DNA from: Flavobacteriaceae bacterium
Lineage (GTDB): Bacteria; Bacteroidota; Bacteroidia; Flavobacteriales; Flavobacteriaceae
Assembly: GCA_025800395.1 (NCBI GenBank)
Contig: JAOXRU010000600.1
Coordinates: 1-36,777 of the forward strand
Reading direction: 5' to 3'
Length of the DNA stretch: 36,777 nucleotides
The translations under genes were made by a program, and so were the position numbers. Of the stretch, positions 7,766 to 16,123 are shown piece after piece. Below the pieces are notes generated by a model, which had not been told where the DNA came from, ran no database searches, and worked only from the letters and a program-made list of their open reading frames with translations. Numbering within the stretch: the stretch's first letter is position 1; each line of letters begins with the position of its first letter.

Positions 7766-8773
7766 ATGACTAACCGCAATAAAACGCTTGGTGAATTTAT
7801 AATCGAGACCCAACACAGTTTTCAATACTCCTCGGGAGAATTGTCCAAACTAATTCACGCCCTGCGTTTGGCTGCAAAGGTAGTCAATCATGAAGTAAAC
7901 AAAGCAGGATTGGTAGATATACTTGGCGCTGCTGGAGACACCAATATCCAAGGCGAAGATCAGCAAAAACTAGATGTGCTAGCCAACGAAAAATTTATAC
8001 AATCACTTACCAACAGGGGTATTGTTTGTGGGATCGCCTCCGAAGAAGAAGACCACTATATCGAAGTAAATAGTCAAGATGAAAACCACCAAAACAAATA
8101 TGTGGTTCTCATAGACCCCTTAGACGGATCTTCCAATATCGATGTGAATGTAAGTGTTGGTACCATATTTTCGATTTACAGAAGGATCACTCCAGTTGGT
8201 ACTCCAGTAAAGATGAAAGATTTCTTGCAACTAGGTCGCAATCAGGTCGCTGCCGGATATATTGTATATGGGACTTCTACTATGTTGGTTTATACTACAG
8301 GACACGGAGTGAATGGTTTTACCCTTAATCCGGCAATCGGAACCTTCTATTTGTCTCATCCTAAGATACAATTTCCATCAGACGGCAAAATATATTCTGT
8401 AAATGAAGGAAATTACATACATTTCCCACAAGGCGTAAAGGACTACATCAAATACTGTCAGGAGGAAGATGCGGATCGCCCTTACAAATCTCGCTATATC
8501 GGCTCCTTGGTTTCGGACTTTCATCGCAACATGATTAAGGGTGGGATTTATATGTATCCAAAAAGTAGTGTAGCCAACAAAGGCAAGCTGCGACTGCTAT
8601 ACGAATGCAACCCTATGGCCTTTTTGGCAGAGCAGGCTGGAGGAAAAGCTAGCGATGGAGAAAGTCCAATATTGGATCTTGTTCCAACCGAGTTGCACGA
8701 GCGCGTTCCTTTTTTCTGCGGCAGCAAAAATATGGTCGACAAACTAGAGGAATTTGTTTCAAAATATAAATAA
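7766..8773 (+). CDS. fbp: Class I fructose-1,6-bisphosphatase
   Basis: This enzyme hydrolyses fructose 1,6-bisphosphate to fructose 6-phosphate in gluconeogenesis. The 335-residue protein has full family length. Visible motifs are the metal-binding acidic cluster SEEE (92-95), the class I signature [10 protein letters not shown] (117-126) and the C-terminal substrate-binding region [22 protein letters not shown] (residues 278-299; Y285, E286 and R282 are the expected contacts). No regulatory insertion is seen. The ATG at 7766 gives a normal N-terminus. A divergent gene starts 106 bases upstream. The following coiled-coil gene has its own promoter 24 bases after the fbp stop, so the signalling cassette downstream need not depend on fbp transcription. 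Confidence 0.95.
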   Translation: MTNRNKTLGEFIIETQHSFQYSSGELSKLIHALRLAAKVVNHEVNKAGLVDILGAAGDTNIQGEDQQKLDVLANEKFIQSLTNRGIVCGIASEEEDHYIEVNSQDENHQNKYVVLIDPLDGSSNIDVNVSVGTIFSIYRRITPVGTPVKMKDFLQLGRNQVAAGYIVYGTSTMLVYTTGHGVNGFTLNPAIGTFYLSHPKIQFPSDGKIYSVNEGNYIHFPQGVKDYIKYCQEEDADRPYKSRYIGSLVSDFHRNMIKGGIYMYPKSSVANKGKLRLLYECNPMAFLAEQAGGKASDGESPILDLVPTELHERVPFFCGSKNMVDKLEEFVSKYK

Positions 8774-8796
8774 ATACTTACAAACATTTTATTTCG

Positions 8797-8804
8797 TATC
8801 TTTG
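8797..8804 (+). promoter_or_regulatory. -7 promoter element of the GTPase/kinase cassette
   Basis: TATCTTTG lies 27 bases upstream of the ATG at 8832 and just after the fbp stop. No convincing -33 TTTG is present at normal spacing. Confidence 0.55.
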
Positions 8805-8831
8805 TAGTAGTTACAAACTGCAATTATCGAT

Positions 8832-9194
8832 ATGGCAAACGAGAAAAATCACAAAGAAACGCCTACAAAAGACGTTCCAGTTGCAAACAACACCAAAATT
8901 GATGTCATTCGAGAACTGATATTTGGTGAAAACATGACGGAGTACAACGCTGAATTTCAGGCCTTAAAGAAGGATCTTGAAAAAAAGCGCAAGGAACTTC
9001 GCAAAATGATGCACGAGATACGCGAAGAAATGGATCAGACTATAGACAGTCTATCTACCGACCTCAACATTCGAATTTCTGATCTAGAGTCTCAGCTAGA
9101 AGAAAAGTCGGAAGACTTGCTTGATCGCAAAGTAGAAAAAGAAACCTTAGGAGCTTTTTTGATAGAATTGGGAGAAAAGATTCAAAAGAAATAA
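8832..9194 (+). CDS. Small coiled-coil protein, first gene of GTPase/histidine kinase cassette
   Basis: The 120-residue acidic protein has a polar, disordered N-terminus (1-20), a short conserved-looking segment IDVIRELIFGENM (about 23-35), a long charged heptad-rich helix (about 38-100; LKKDLEKKRKELRKMM then LSTDLNIRISDLESQLEE), and a terminal amphipathic helix LGAFLIELGEKI. There is no enzymatic motif, signal peptide or membrane segment. The layout (RELIFG box, coiled coil, short C-terminal helix) fits a scaffold or adaptor. It is separated by only 18 bases from the next gene. Its function is unknown; a role as partner of the downstream longin-like protein or GTPase is an inference from gene order. 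Confidence 0.75.
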   Translation: MANEKNHKETPTKDVPVANNTKIDVIRELIFGENMTEYNAEFQALKKDLEKKRKELRKMMHEIREEMDQTIDSLSTDLNIRISDLESQLEEKSEDLLDRKVEKETLGAFLIELGEKIQKK

Positions 9195-9212
9195 GTAGTC
9201 TCTCATAACATC

Positions 9213-10043
9213 ATGGAATTGCGCACCGAGGAAAAATTGGCTATTATTAAGGATCTTCTGTTGGCAGAAGATCGGGAATATGCTATGGTTATATCGGAAC
9301 GAATCGAAGAACTCGAAAAAATTATTCACGAACGGCCATATTTAGCACATAAAGTAGACCCGATCATACAAGAACGCTTGGAATCATTTGTGCACGAAAT
9401 TCCCGCTACGCTCGGACCTGTTATTACTGAAACCTTAAAACAAGAAATTGAAAATTCGAGAGACCAAGTAGTAGAAGCCCTATATCCAATCATGGGTAAG
9501 ATGATTAAAAAATACATTGGTCAAGAGATAAAAATGCTATCCGAAAAATTGAGTTCCCAACTAAATAACACTTTTTCTGTAAAATGGTGGCAACAAAAAT
9601 TTAAAGCCTCCTTCATGGGGGTTCGACAGGAAGAACTGATCTTGGCCGAAGCCTACAAACCAAAAGTAGAACAAGTATTTATTATAGAGAAAGATTCGGG
9701 CATACTCTTGGCTAGCTACACCAAACAAGAAACCCTAGACAAAGATATGATTTCGGGTATGCTCACCGCCATTAAAGGTTTTGTAGAAGACGCCTTTCAG
9801 GCAAAAGGGCAAAATTTGGAGCTAATCGAATACGAATTGTACAATATCCACGTTCAAAGCTTTATAAAATACTACGTAGCCGTTGTAGTCTCTGGAAATT
9901 ACAACCTGCACTTTAAAGATAAATTGCAAGATGTAATTTTTGATTTCTCCAAAGAATTTCTAGCACTTCCATCTACAGCCGCAAGTTTGAACGTAAATGA
10001 ATTAGAAGAAAAACTAAAAATATATTTTGAACATGATCTCTAA
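9213..10043 (+). CDS. Cytosolic protein with helical N-terminus and longin/roadblock-like C-terminal domain
   Basis: The 276-residue protein has no signal peptide. Residues 1-90 are helical. The segment EALYPIMGKMIKKYI (about 89-103), then WWQQKFKASFMGVRQEELILAEA (about 125-147), leads into VEQVFIIEKDSGILLASY (151-168) and DKDMISGMLTAIKGFVEDAF (177-196; D177, M181, G184 and F191 look conserved). I recall the same string of motifs in proteins annotated as OmpA-like in cyanobacteria, but here no OmpA domain follows. The V-x-x-V-F-I-I-x-x-x-S-G-x-L-L-x-S strand pair followed by a long helix is what roadblock/longin regulatory folds look like; this fold call is an inference. The next gene, a small GTPase, overlaps it by 11 bases, which supports a GTPase-regulator pairing. 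Confidence 0.65.
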   Translation: MELRTEEKLAIIKDLLLAEDREYAMVISERIEELEKIIHERPYLAHKVDPIIQERLESFVHEIPATLGPVITETLKQEIENSRDQVVEALYPIMGKMIKKYIGQEIKMLSEKLSSQLNNTFSVKWWQQKFKASFMGVRQEELILAEAYKPKVEQVFIIEKDSGILLASYTKQETLDKDMISGMLTAIKGFVEDAFQAKGQNLELIEYELYNIHVQSFIKYYVAVVVSGNYNLHFKDKLQDVIFDFSKEFLALPSTAASLNVNELEEKLKIYFEHDL

Positions 10044-10524
10044 AAAAGTGGTTTTATTAGGACACTTTGGCGTTGGTAAAACCTCATTAATTCGTCGTTT
10101 TGTCGAAAATGTATTTACAGAAGACTACAAAGTATCTATTGGGGTACATATTCTAAAAAAGAGTGTAGAAATACCAGAAGAAAAAAAAGATGTATCTCTC
10201 ATACTATGGGACTTGGAAGGCTCAGATGATATTGTAAGTTTTAGAAAATCTTATTTACTAGGGGCCCATGCCTTTATTTATGTTTTTGACCTTACTCGCC
10301 CATCTACCTATATCAACCTCAACAACGATGTAGCTTATTTGGCGGATAACTATAAGATGGCACATATACAAACTGTAGGGAATAAAGCAGATTTGGTAGA
10401 CCCTTACAATATCAAAGAAATACTAAATGACAACCAAATCCAATGTGATTACCAAACTAGCGCAAAAACTGGCGATAATGTAGAAACTATGTTTACCTAT
10501 TTAGCAAAAGAATTAATCGTTTAG
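10033..10524 (+). CDS. Rab/Ras-like small GTPase lacking the canonical catalytic glutamine
   Basis: The 163-residue protein is a single P-loop GTPase domain: G1 GHFGVGKT (10-17), switch I KVSIGV (33-38, Ser35 where Rab has Thr), G3 DLEG (60-63) preceded by W59, G4 NKAD (117-120) and G5 SAK (143-145). WDLEGSDD replaces the WDTAGQE of Rab/Ras, so the position of the catalytic Gln holds Ser64. No C-terminal cysteines for prenylation are present, as expected in bacteria. The ATG at 10033 is chosen over a TTG two codons upstream and overlaps the previous gene by 11 bases. The stop is one base before the kinase start. This implies translational coupling on both sides and a shared pathway. Confidence 0.9.
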   Translation: MISKKVVLLGHFGVGKTSLIRRFVENVFTEDYKVSIGVHILKKSVEIPEEKKDVSLILWDLEGSDDIVSFRKSYLLGAHAFIYVFDLTRPSTYINLNNDVAYLADNYKMAHIQTVGNKADLVDPYNIKEILNDNQIQCDYQTSAKTGDNVETMFTYLAKELIV

Positions 10525-10525
10525 T

Positions 10526-12058
10526 ATGTTACAGCATTATAAAGAAAAATTTTTGTTGTCGAGAACACAATTTGTACTCATGGATTTCCATGGTGAAATC
10601 ATCAATAGTGACAATGTACTTTTTGATTTTCCTTATGGCACCAATATAGAAGAACATCATCCTTTTTTCCTATCCTTCCAAGATTATTTGGACAATAGCG
10701 ATGGAAAAGAGATCTATTTTAGCTGTGTACGCCTACAGATAGAGGATCGTGATTTGATCACCGATATCACCATGCAGCCTTTTCCATCCAAAGAAGAAGT
10801 ACTTTTGGTTATTCAAGACTCCACAGAGCATTATAAAGCATACCAAAAAGTAGCACAACGCAAAAACGAATCGGTAATTCAAGAGGAATTACTCACCATC
10901 AAAAACCTTCGATTAAAGGAAAAAGAGGAATTTCGCAACCAGTTCATAGCCAATTTTAGCCACGAACTAAGAGGACCTCTTACCTCTATTTTGGCTTTTT
11001 CGGATTTATTGCAAAAGACAACGCTCAATACCGAACAAGAAGAATATACGCGCCTGATACTCTCCTTTGGAGATCATCTGAAAAACATGATGGATGATAT
11101 ACTAAACATCAACCAAATAGATCTCAATACATTTGAAATAAATGAAGATTTCTTCTCTATAAGCGATTTGTTTAAGGTCCTTCAAGAAACTTACAAACTA
11201 AAAGCCAAAGAGAAGGGCTTGAAATTTATCTACGAATTTGACAAAAAAATTCCAGAAATTGTTAACGGAGATAAATTGCGCCTGACCCAGCTAATCACCA
11301 ATCTGCTGGAAAACGCACTGAAGTTTACCCCAGCAGGAAACATATCGCTAAAAGTAAAACTCAATCAAATACGCGCCAATACAGCCAGCATCAAATTTAT
11401 AGTACAAGATACAGGAGTTGGTATACCCGAGGACAAACAAGAGGATATTTTTGATGGTTTTACCCAAGCCAACAAGGAATACAACCACTTAGGAGCAGGA
11501 TTGGGGCTAGCTCTGGTAAAAAAGATCTTAGATCTTCTTGGAAGCGAAATTCAATTAGAAAGCAAAGTAGGCTACGGCACCAAACTAGCATTCAACCTCA
11601 GTTTAAAATATCCAGTATCTACAGAAGACAAAAAAAAGCTCCAAGAAAAAGAAAGCGAAATATTTGTGGCACCAAAATTTGAGTTTAAACACAATATTTT
11701 ATTGGTAGAAGATGATCCCATGCTACAAATGCTCATCTTTAAACTGCTCATAGGCACCAAAAACTTTTATTTGGACATGGTATACAGTGGAGAAGAAGCC
11801 TTAGATCGCATCACCGAAAAAGGCTACGATCTCATTTTGATGGACGTCAAACTCCCAAAAATGGACGGCATCGAAACCACCAAGAAAATAAAAGAAATGC
11901 CATCGCGTAAAATAAAAACCATACCTGTCATTGCACTCACAGGAGTAGTTTTTAAAGACGATTTAAAGTCCTACCGCAAATCCGGATTTAAAGATATCAT
12001 ACGCAAACCCTTCAAGGAAGAGGAGTTTTTAAAAACGATTTATAAATACATCAAATAA
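10526..12058 (+). CDS. Soluble hybrid histidine kinase (PAS-like, HisKA, HATPase, receiver)
   Basis: The 510-residue protein has no transmembrane segment, so it should be cytoplasmic. Residues about 10-105 look like a divergent PAS domain (VLMDFHGEIINSDN start, VLLVIQDSTE end), followed by a coiled linker (106-138). The HisKA domain carries FSHELRGPLTS with phospho-acceptor His146. The ATPase domain has an N box with LLENALKFT (260-268), G1 DTGVGIP (295-301) and G2 GAGLGLAL (323-330). The C-terminal receiver domain (388-508) has acidic E395/D396/D397, phospho-acceptor Asp440 in LILMDVKLP, Thr472 and Lys494. All catalytic residues are present, so it should be active. No HPt protein or DNA-binding response regulator is in the window. 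It starts 1 base after the GTPase stop, suggesting its activity is linked to the GTPase state. Confidence 0.93.
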   Translation: MLQHYKEKFLLSRTQFVLMDFHGEIINSDNVLFDFPYGTNIEEHHPFFLSFQDYLDNSDGKEIYFSCVRLQIEDRDLITDITMQPFPSKEEVLLVIQDSTEHYKAYQKVAQRKNESVIQEELLTIKNLRLKEKEEFRNQFIANFSHELRGPLTSILAFSDLLQKTTLNTEQEEYTRLILSFGDHLKNMMDDILNINQIDLNTFEINEDFFSISDLFKVLQETYKLKAKEKGLKFIYEFDKKIPEIVNGDKLRLTQLITNLLENALKFTPAGNISLKVKLNQIRANTASIKFIVQDTGVGIPEDKQEDIFDGFTQANKEYNHLGAGLGLALVKKILDLLGSEIQLESKVGYGTKLAFNLSLKYPVSTEDKKKLQEKESEIFVAPKFEFKHNILLVEDDPMLQMLIFKLLIGTKNFYLDMVYSGEEALDRITEKGYDLILMDVKLPKMDGIETTKKIKEMPSRKIKTIPVIALTGVVFKDDLKSYRKSGFKDIIRKPFKEEEFLKTIYKYIK

Positions 12059-12059
12059 A

Positions 12060-12548
12060 TCAACAACAACCCGACTGGGGGTCGCAACAACTAGTGGCTT
12101 CGACCTCCTCTGCTGGTGGCAGATTGCATATCTCTGGCGCTTTGCACAAAGTAGCACTCGGCATCAAATGTATCTGTAACTGATCGTTTTGTACCGTATA
12201 ACTATGTACTTCCATTTGGGCAGTGTGAAAATCTGCATTTCCATACTCAAATTTCAGCAAAGCTTCTGGCTCCATTGGTAATATACGATCCGATTTTCTC
12301 AAGATTCCCATAGCCTTCAAAGCAGTCATAGGCTTAGAGTCTTCCTTTTGCTCCGGAGCATCCATCAACTGTATCAATGTCTCATTCCAAGTTTCTATCA
12401 ACGCACCACAATTCACTCCTTGTATTCGCATGTTCTTTACCTCGGTTATATGATAATCTTCTGCTACAAATTGTCCATCTTTATATGCAAATTGAAGTTT
12501 TTTGCTTTGATTGGAAACCAATAGATCTAAAAATTCACTTGTTTTCAT
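12060..12548 (-). CDS. DUF6428-family protein with cysteine-rich C-terminus
   Basis: The 162-residue soluble protein resembles the DUF6428 family of Bacteroidota (start MKTSEFLDLL, then AYKDGQFV-x-DYHITEVKN and NCGALIETWNETLIQL). The function of this family is unknown; members are often found beside ArsR-type regulators and arsenate genes. The C-terminus ends in CCDPQSGCC, four clustered cysteines that could bind a soft metal or metalloid. Upstream of the ATG lies a near-perfect palindrome (12559-12582) of the ArsR-operator type, which fits metal(loid)-responsive control. No ArsR gene or arsenic operon is in the window. It is convergent with the histidine kinase gene, with one base between stops. 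Confidence 0.75.
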   Translation of the reverse strand: MKTSEFLDLLVSNQSKKLQFAYKDGQFVAEDYHITEVKNMRIQGVNCGALIETWNETLIQLMDAPEQKEDSKPMTALKAMGILRKSDRILPMEPEALLKFEYGNADFHTAQMEVHSYTVQNDQLQIHLMPSATLCKAPEICNLPPAEEVEATSCCDPQSGCC

Positions 12549-12558
12549 ATGTTATTTT

Positions 12559-12582
12559 ATTTATCGCAATATTACGATAAAT
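12559..12582 (-). promoter_or_regulatory. Palindromic operator, probably ArsR-type, upstream of the DUF6428 gene
   Basis: Arms ATTTATCG (12559-12566) and CGATAAAT (12575-12582) flank CAATATTA. The whole 24-base site is symmetric at 22 of 24 positions. Its centre lies about 22 bases upstream of the DUF6428 ATG, in the promoter zone. The ATCGcAATATtaCGAT core resembles ArsR/SmtB-family operators. Binding by such a regulator is inferred. Confidence 0.6.
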
Positions 12583-12697
12583 ATAAGAAATAAAAAAACT
12601 ATTCCTATAAAAACGAGCACGTTCGGAAACGAATCCATCTTTATCGTTTAGAATTACATACTTCTATTTAAAAGATTAGTTTTGAATTTGATGGTAT

Positions 12698-13036
12698 CTA
12701 AAACCAAGGCTTTCTACCTACCTGATAGGTATTGTAAAACGCTTTATCAGATTTTGTTAAATATATAATTCCTTCTACAACAGTAATCACCAAAACCACA
12801 ATATTGACCATTCCACAAGAAATCCATCCTAAAATGAATGTACAGATCAGCAATATAACTCCCTCTTTGTTATATCCTAATATGAACTTATGCACTCCAA
12901 ATCCTCCAAAAATGATAGCCAAGACTCCGGCTAATACTTTTTTGTTATCCTGACCTACTAGATCTTTGGCTCCCTCTGCAAATTCATTTACTGTCTCCTT
13001 CGCCTCTTGTGCAAAATCATTATTTTCTTCAGACAT
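12698..13036 (-). CDS. TM2-domain membrane protein
   Basis: The 112-residue protein has an acidic N-terminal helix (1-30), then a TM2 domain: NKKVLAGVLAIIFGGFGVHKFILGYNKEGVILL... with two membrane segments (about 34-52 and 60-95) around the characteristic G-x-F-G-x-HKF-x-LGY turn. The TM2 family is small and widespread; the role is unknown. The acidic N-terminus with AKETVNEFAEGAKDL looks like an amphipathic helix. The gene stands alone between the DUF6428 gene and a pseudogene. Confidence 0.85.
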   Translation of the reverse strand: MSEENNDFAQEAKETVNEFAEGAKDLVGQDNKKVLAGVLAIIFGGFGVHKFILGYNKEGVILLICTFILGWISCGMVNIVVLVITVVEGIIYLTKSDKAFYNTYQVGRKPWF

Positions 13037-13117
13037 ATTTCGTTTATTTATTTTATAGTTAAAACCTTGAAGTTAATAATTTTTTTATGGATAAACGAAT
13101 CTAATCCACAATCTATT

Positions 13118-13440
13118 TCAAAATACCGCATCATTTTGCTCCCAAAGCTCAATTTTGTATCCTTCCAGATCTAGTATGCAACCATATTTACCCTATTCGA
13201 ATGTGGTTTATTTCTCCTCCAATTATAGTCGCCCCATCTTTGTTTAAACTAGCCAAAAGGCTTCCAAATTTGCTTTTCAAAATTTCGTCATAGGACTCCA
13301 TAGCATATTACTATCATTGCATGCTTATATTTACACCAAAGTGTAGCGCCAAAGACACCCAGCTTTAAGCCCAAATGATTGCCGTACCAAAGCTTCGCTA
13401 TTTTGGGTTTTTAGATTATCCTTTGCGCTATCTTCAAGAT
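13118..13440 (-). pseudogene. Decayed VOC/glyoxalase-like protein gene
   Basis: No single open frame covers this stretch, but three minus-strand pieces in the right order spell a vicinal-oxygen-chelate protein. YGNHLGLKLGVFGATLWC lies at about 13332-13386, LNKDGATIIGGEI at about 13209-13250 and GKYGCILDLEGYKIELW at about 13142-13192, ending with a TGA at 13118-13120. These match the WYxxHLG, LxxxGxxxxGgxe and GKYGxxxDxEGNxIELW blocks common to the family. They sit in different frames with stops between, so at least two frameshifts and one or more nonsense changes have occurred. It directly follows the D-2-hydroxyacid dehydrogenase gene on the same strand and was probably once a cotranscribed gene. 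Confidence 0.8.
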
Positions 13441-13451
13441 AGAAAACTTTT

Positions 13452-14390
13452 CTAAAAAAAGGTTGCCTGTATCTTATCTACTATGGTCTGCGCCAATTTC
13501 TTCTTGCTTTCTATCGTCCAACCCGCTATATGAGGACTGAGCAACACATTTGGCATTTGGATAAGCGCTTTTAAAGCAGGAGGTATTTCTGCTTCCTGAA
13601 ACAAATTTTCAAACGAACTTTTTTCGAATTCCAATACATCTAGTGCCGCACCCAATAGATGTCCTTTTTTCAAGGCAGCAACCAAATCTGCTGTTTTCAC
13701 ACTAGTGCCTCTGGCAGTATTGATCAGCCAAAACGGTTTGGCAAAAGCCTCTATAAATGTTTGATTTACCATACCAATAGTATCGGTTGTTTGTGGAGTA
13801 TGTATGCTCAATACCGTGGCCTTAGATTGCAATTCTTTGAGTTCTACCTGAGTTGCAAAAGCATCTCCCAAACCACTTTTGATGTCATAACACAATACTT
13901 CCACATCAAAACCTACTAATTTTTTGGCAAATGCCCTTCCCATATTGCCATATCCGATGATACCTACAATTTGACCATCTAGTTCTATACCTCTATTGGC
14001 TTCTCTTCGCCACAAACCAGAACGAACCTCTGCGTCGGCAGTATGCAGTTTGTTAAACAAAGTCAACAACATCCCCAAAGCATGTTCTCCCACAGCGTTG
14101 CGGTTACCCTCTGGAGCATTAAAAAGCTGAATGTTTTTGGAAGCCGCATAGGCCACATCTATATTTTCTAGACCTGCACCTACGCGTCCTATAAACTTTA
14201 ACCGCTTTGCAGCGTCCAAAAAGACTTTATCTATAGGAAAACGACTTCGTATAATCACACCTTGGTAATCGCCAACTTTAGACAATATCGTAGCCTTATC
14301 GCTTTGATAATCTTCATGATTTTCACAACCCAATGCTGCCAATTGAGACAAGAGTAAGGGGTGATTGCTATCGAGGTGTAATATTTTCAA
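13452..14390 (-). CDS. D-2-hydroxyacid dehydrogenase (phosphoglycerate dehydrogenase-like), NAD-dependent
   Basis: The 312-residue protein has the two-lobed fold of the D-isomer-specific 2-hydroxyacid dehydrogenases. The nucleotide-binding motif is GYGNMG (146-151), with Asp169 at the end of the second strand, which favours NAD. The catalytic triad is Arg227 (NTARG), Glu254 (DVLEFE) and His287 (SPHIAGW). The C-terminal ACT domain of many serine-pathway PGDH enzymes is absent, so substrate identity (3-phosphoglycerate or another 2-hydroxyacid) is open. It is the last intact gene of a six-gene minus-strand run and starts 2 bases after the cupin stop. Confidence 0.88.
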   Translation of the reverse strand: MKILHLDSNHPLLLSQLAALGCENHEDYQSDKATILSKVGDYQGVIIRSRFPIDKVFLDAAKRLKFIGRVGAGLENIDVAYAASKNIQLFNAPEGNRNAVGEHALGMLLTLFNKLHTADAEVRSGLWRREANRGIELDGQIVGIIGYGNMGRAFAKKLVGFDVEVLCYDIKSGLGDAFATQVELKELQSKATVLSIHTPQTTDTIGMVNQTFIEAFAKPFWLINTARGTSVKTADLVAALKKGHLLGAALDVLEFEKSSFENLFQEAEIPPALKALIQMPNVLLSPHIAGWTIESKKKLAQTIVDKIQATFF

Positions 14391-14392
14391 TT

Positions 14393-14758
14393 TTATATGT
14401 TTGGATAATGGGTTTGGGTTCTTTCTATCTTTACATTGCCCGTATGCGCAATTTTTTTCTTTTCAAAAAGCAATACCTCCACCACCTCATCGTTTTTTGT
14501 TTTGGGATTATGCGCTACTCCTTTGGGCACTACAATAATTTCCCCTTCTCTAACAATTTCGGTACGATCTCTAAACTGCATGTAAAGTGTGCCACTAAGA
14601 ACCTGAAAAAGTTCATCTTCGTCTTTGTGGCTGTGCCATACAAATTCTCCTTGCAATTTTGCCAAAAGCACTTGCATATCATCCACCTCGGCAATTCGAT
14701 GAGGATGCCAGGTTTTATCAAACTTTGCGTGCTTATCTTTTAAATTAATTGTTTTCAT
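14393..14758 (-). CDS. Cupin-fold protein
   Basis: The 121-residue single-domain cupin has motif 1 as WHSHKDEDELFQVLSGTLYMQF (about 41-62; H42, H44, E48 as metal ligands) and motif 2 as VVPKGVAHNP (about 76-85; H83). The metal-ligand set is complete, so a metal-dependent or sugar/small-molecule-binding role is possible. Function and substrate are unknown. It lies 6 bases after the mgtE stop and 2 bases before the dehydrogenase start, inside the tight operon. Confidence 0.85.
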   Translation of the reverse strand: MKTINLKDKHAKFDKTWHPHRIAEVDDMQVLLAKLQGEFVWHSHKDEDELFQVLSGTLYMQFRDRTEIVREGEIIVVPKGVAHNPKTKNDEVVEVLLFEKKKIAHTGNVKIERTQTHYPNI

Positions 14759-14764
14759 ATTGCA

Positions 14765-16123
14765 TCAAAAACCGCCCAACATTTGTTCGGCTATAAAGAA
14801 AAATAGAAAAATACCAAATATATCATTACTAGTGGTAATGAATGGTCCGGTGGCTATAGCCGGATCGATACTGTTTTTATCTAATACGATGGGAACAAAA
14901 GTTCCGATAAGTGCCGCTACAATTATCACACACAACATAGATAATGCAATGATACAGCCTTCCACTAAAGACAAATGCGGATAAAACAAACTAAACAAAA
15001 TAACCAGCAAACCCAAAACAACGCCACTTATAAGACTCAAGCCTACCTCTTTGAGCAAACGATGCAACATACTTCCCTTCACCACATCATTGGCCAAACC
15101 CTGAACAATAATAGCGCTCGATTGCACACCTACATTTCCTGCCATTGCAGCGATAAGTGGCGTAAAGAAAAACAATTGTGCATAATTTTCTAGGGCTGCT
15201 TCAAAACCTTGCATAATAAATACAGAACCCAATCCACCAAACAACCCCAAAACGAGCCATGGCAATCGGGCTTTAACCAATTCAAAAACCGTATCATCGG
15301 CTTCTACATCCTGTGTAATACCTGCTGCCAACTGATAATCTTTTTCGGCTTCTTCTTTGATTACATCTACAATATCGTCGATGGTGATCCGCCCGAGCAG
15401 TATGTTTTGTTCATCTACTACAGGTATGGCTTCCAAATCGTATTTTGCCATGACCTTGGCAACTTCTTCCACATCCATTTGTGCAGAAACAGAATCCACC
15501 TTGTTGATGTATATATCTAAAATTTTCTGGTCATTTTTGGCAGTGATTAAATCTTTCAAAGACAATCGTCCGATAAGTTGCTCCTTTTTGTTGGTGACGT
15601 ATATGGAATGTACCCGGCGGACATTCTTGGCTTGTGCTCTTATTTTGCGCAAACAACCAGCGACTGTCCAAGTATCATAAACTTTCACCAATTCTTTTGC
15701 CATCAATCCACCTGCAGTGTCTTCCTGATATGTAGATAATTCCCGTATGTCTTCTGCATGTTCCTTGTCGGGGATTGCAGAAATAACCTGTTCTGCAGTT
15801 TCGTTGGACAGCTCTCCTATAATGTCCGCTGCATCATCGGTATCCAGCTCCTGCAATTCGTTTGCAATTTCTTTTACAGACAATCGCTTTAGGATATCTT
15901 CTCGGGTATCTTCATCAATTTCGGCCAGCACATCAGAGGTTAGGTCACTATCCAACAATTTTATAAGATAGGTTGCTTGCGACAAAGACAATTCTTCTAC
16001 AACCTCTGCTACATCGGCATAGTGTACTCCTTCAAACAAAGCCAAGAGTGGCGTATCATTCTGTTCTTGGATATGTTTTGAAACGATTTCTAAAAAAGAA
16101 TCTGTCAGTCTAAATGTCGTCAT
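14765..16123 (-). CDS. mgtE: Magnesium transporter MgtE
   Basis: This is a magnesium channel/transporter in the inner membrane. The 452-residue protein has the full MgtE layout: a cytosolic helical N domain (about 25-128, with repeated [13 protein letters not shown] motifs), two CBS domains (about 135-260; [19 protein letters not shown] in the second), a plug helix, and five membrane segments (about 288-450). The pore-region motifs GNVGVQSSA and [15 protein letters not shown] are present. The N and CBS domains sense cytosolic magnesium in the family, which would provide regulation at protein level. The start overlaps the end of rsmA by 14 bases, indicating translational coupling. Confidence 0.95.
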   Translation of the reverse strand: MTTFRLTDSFLEIVSKHIQEQNDTPLLALFEGVHYADVAEVVEELSLSQATYLIKLLDSDLTSDVLAEIDEDTREDILKRLSVKEIANELQELDTDDAADIIGELSNETAEQVISAIPDKEHAEDIRELSTYQEDTAGGLMAKELVKVYDTWTVAGCLRKIRAQAKNVRRVHSIYVTNKKEQLIGRLSLKDLITAKNDQKILDIYINKVDSVSAQMDVEEVAKVMAKYDLEAIPVVDEQNILLGRITIDDIVDVIKEEAEKDYQLAAGITQDVEADDTVFELVKARLPWLVLGLFGGLGSVFIMQGFEAALENYAQLFFFTPLIAAMAGNVGVQSSAIIVQGLANDVVKGSMLHRLLKEVGLSLISGVVLGLLVILFSLFYPHLSLVEGCIIALSMLCVIIVAALIGTFVPIVLDKNSIDPAIATGPFITTSNDIFGIFLFFFIAEQMLGGF

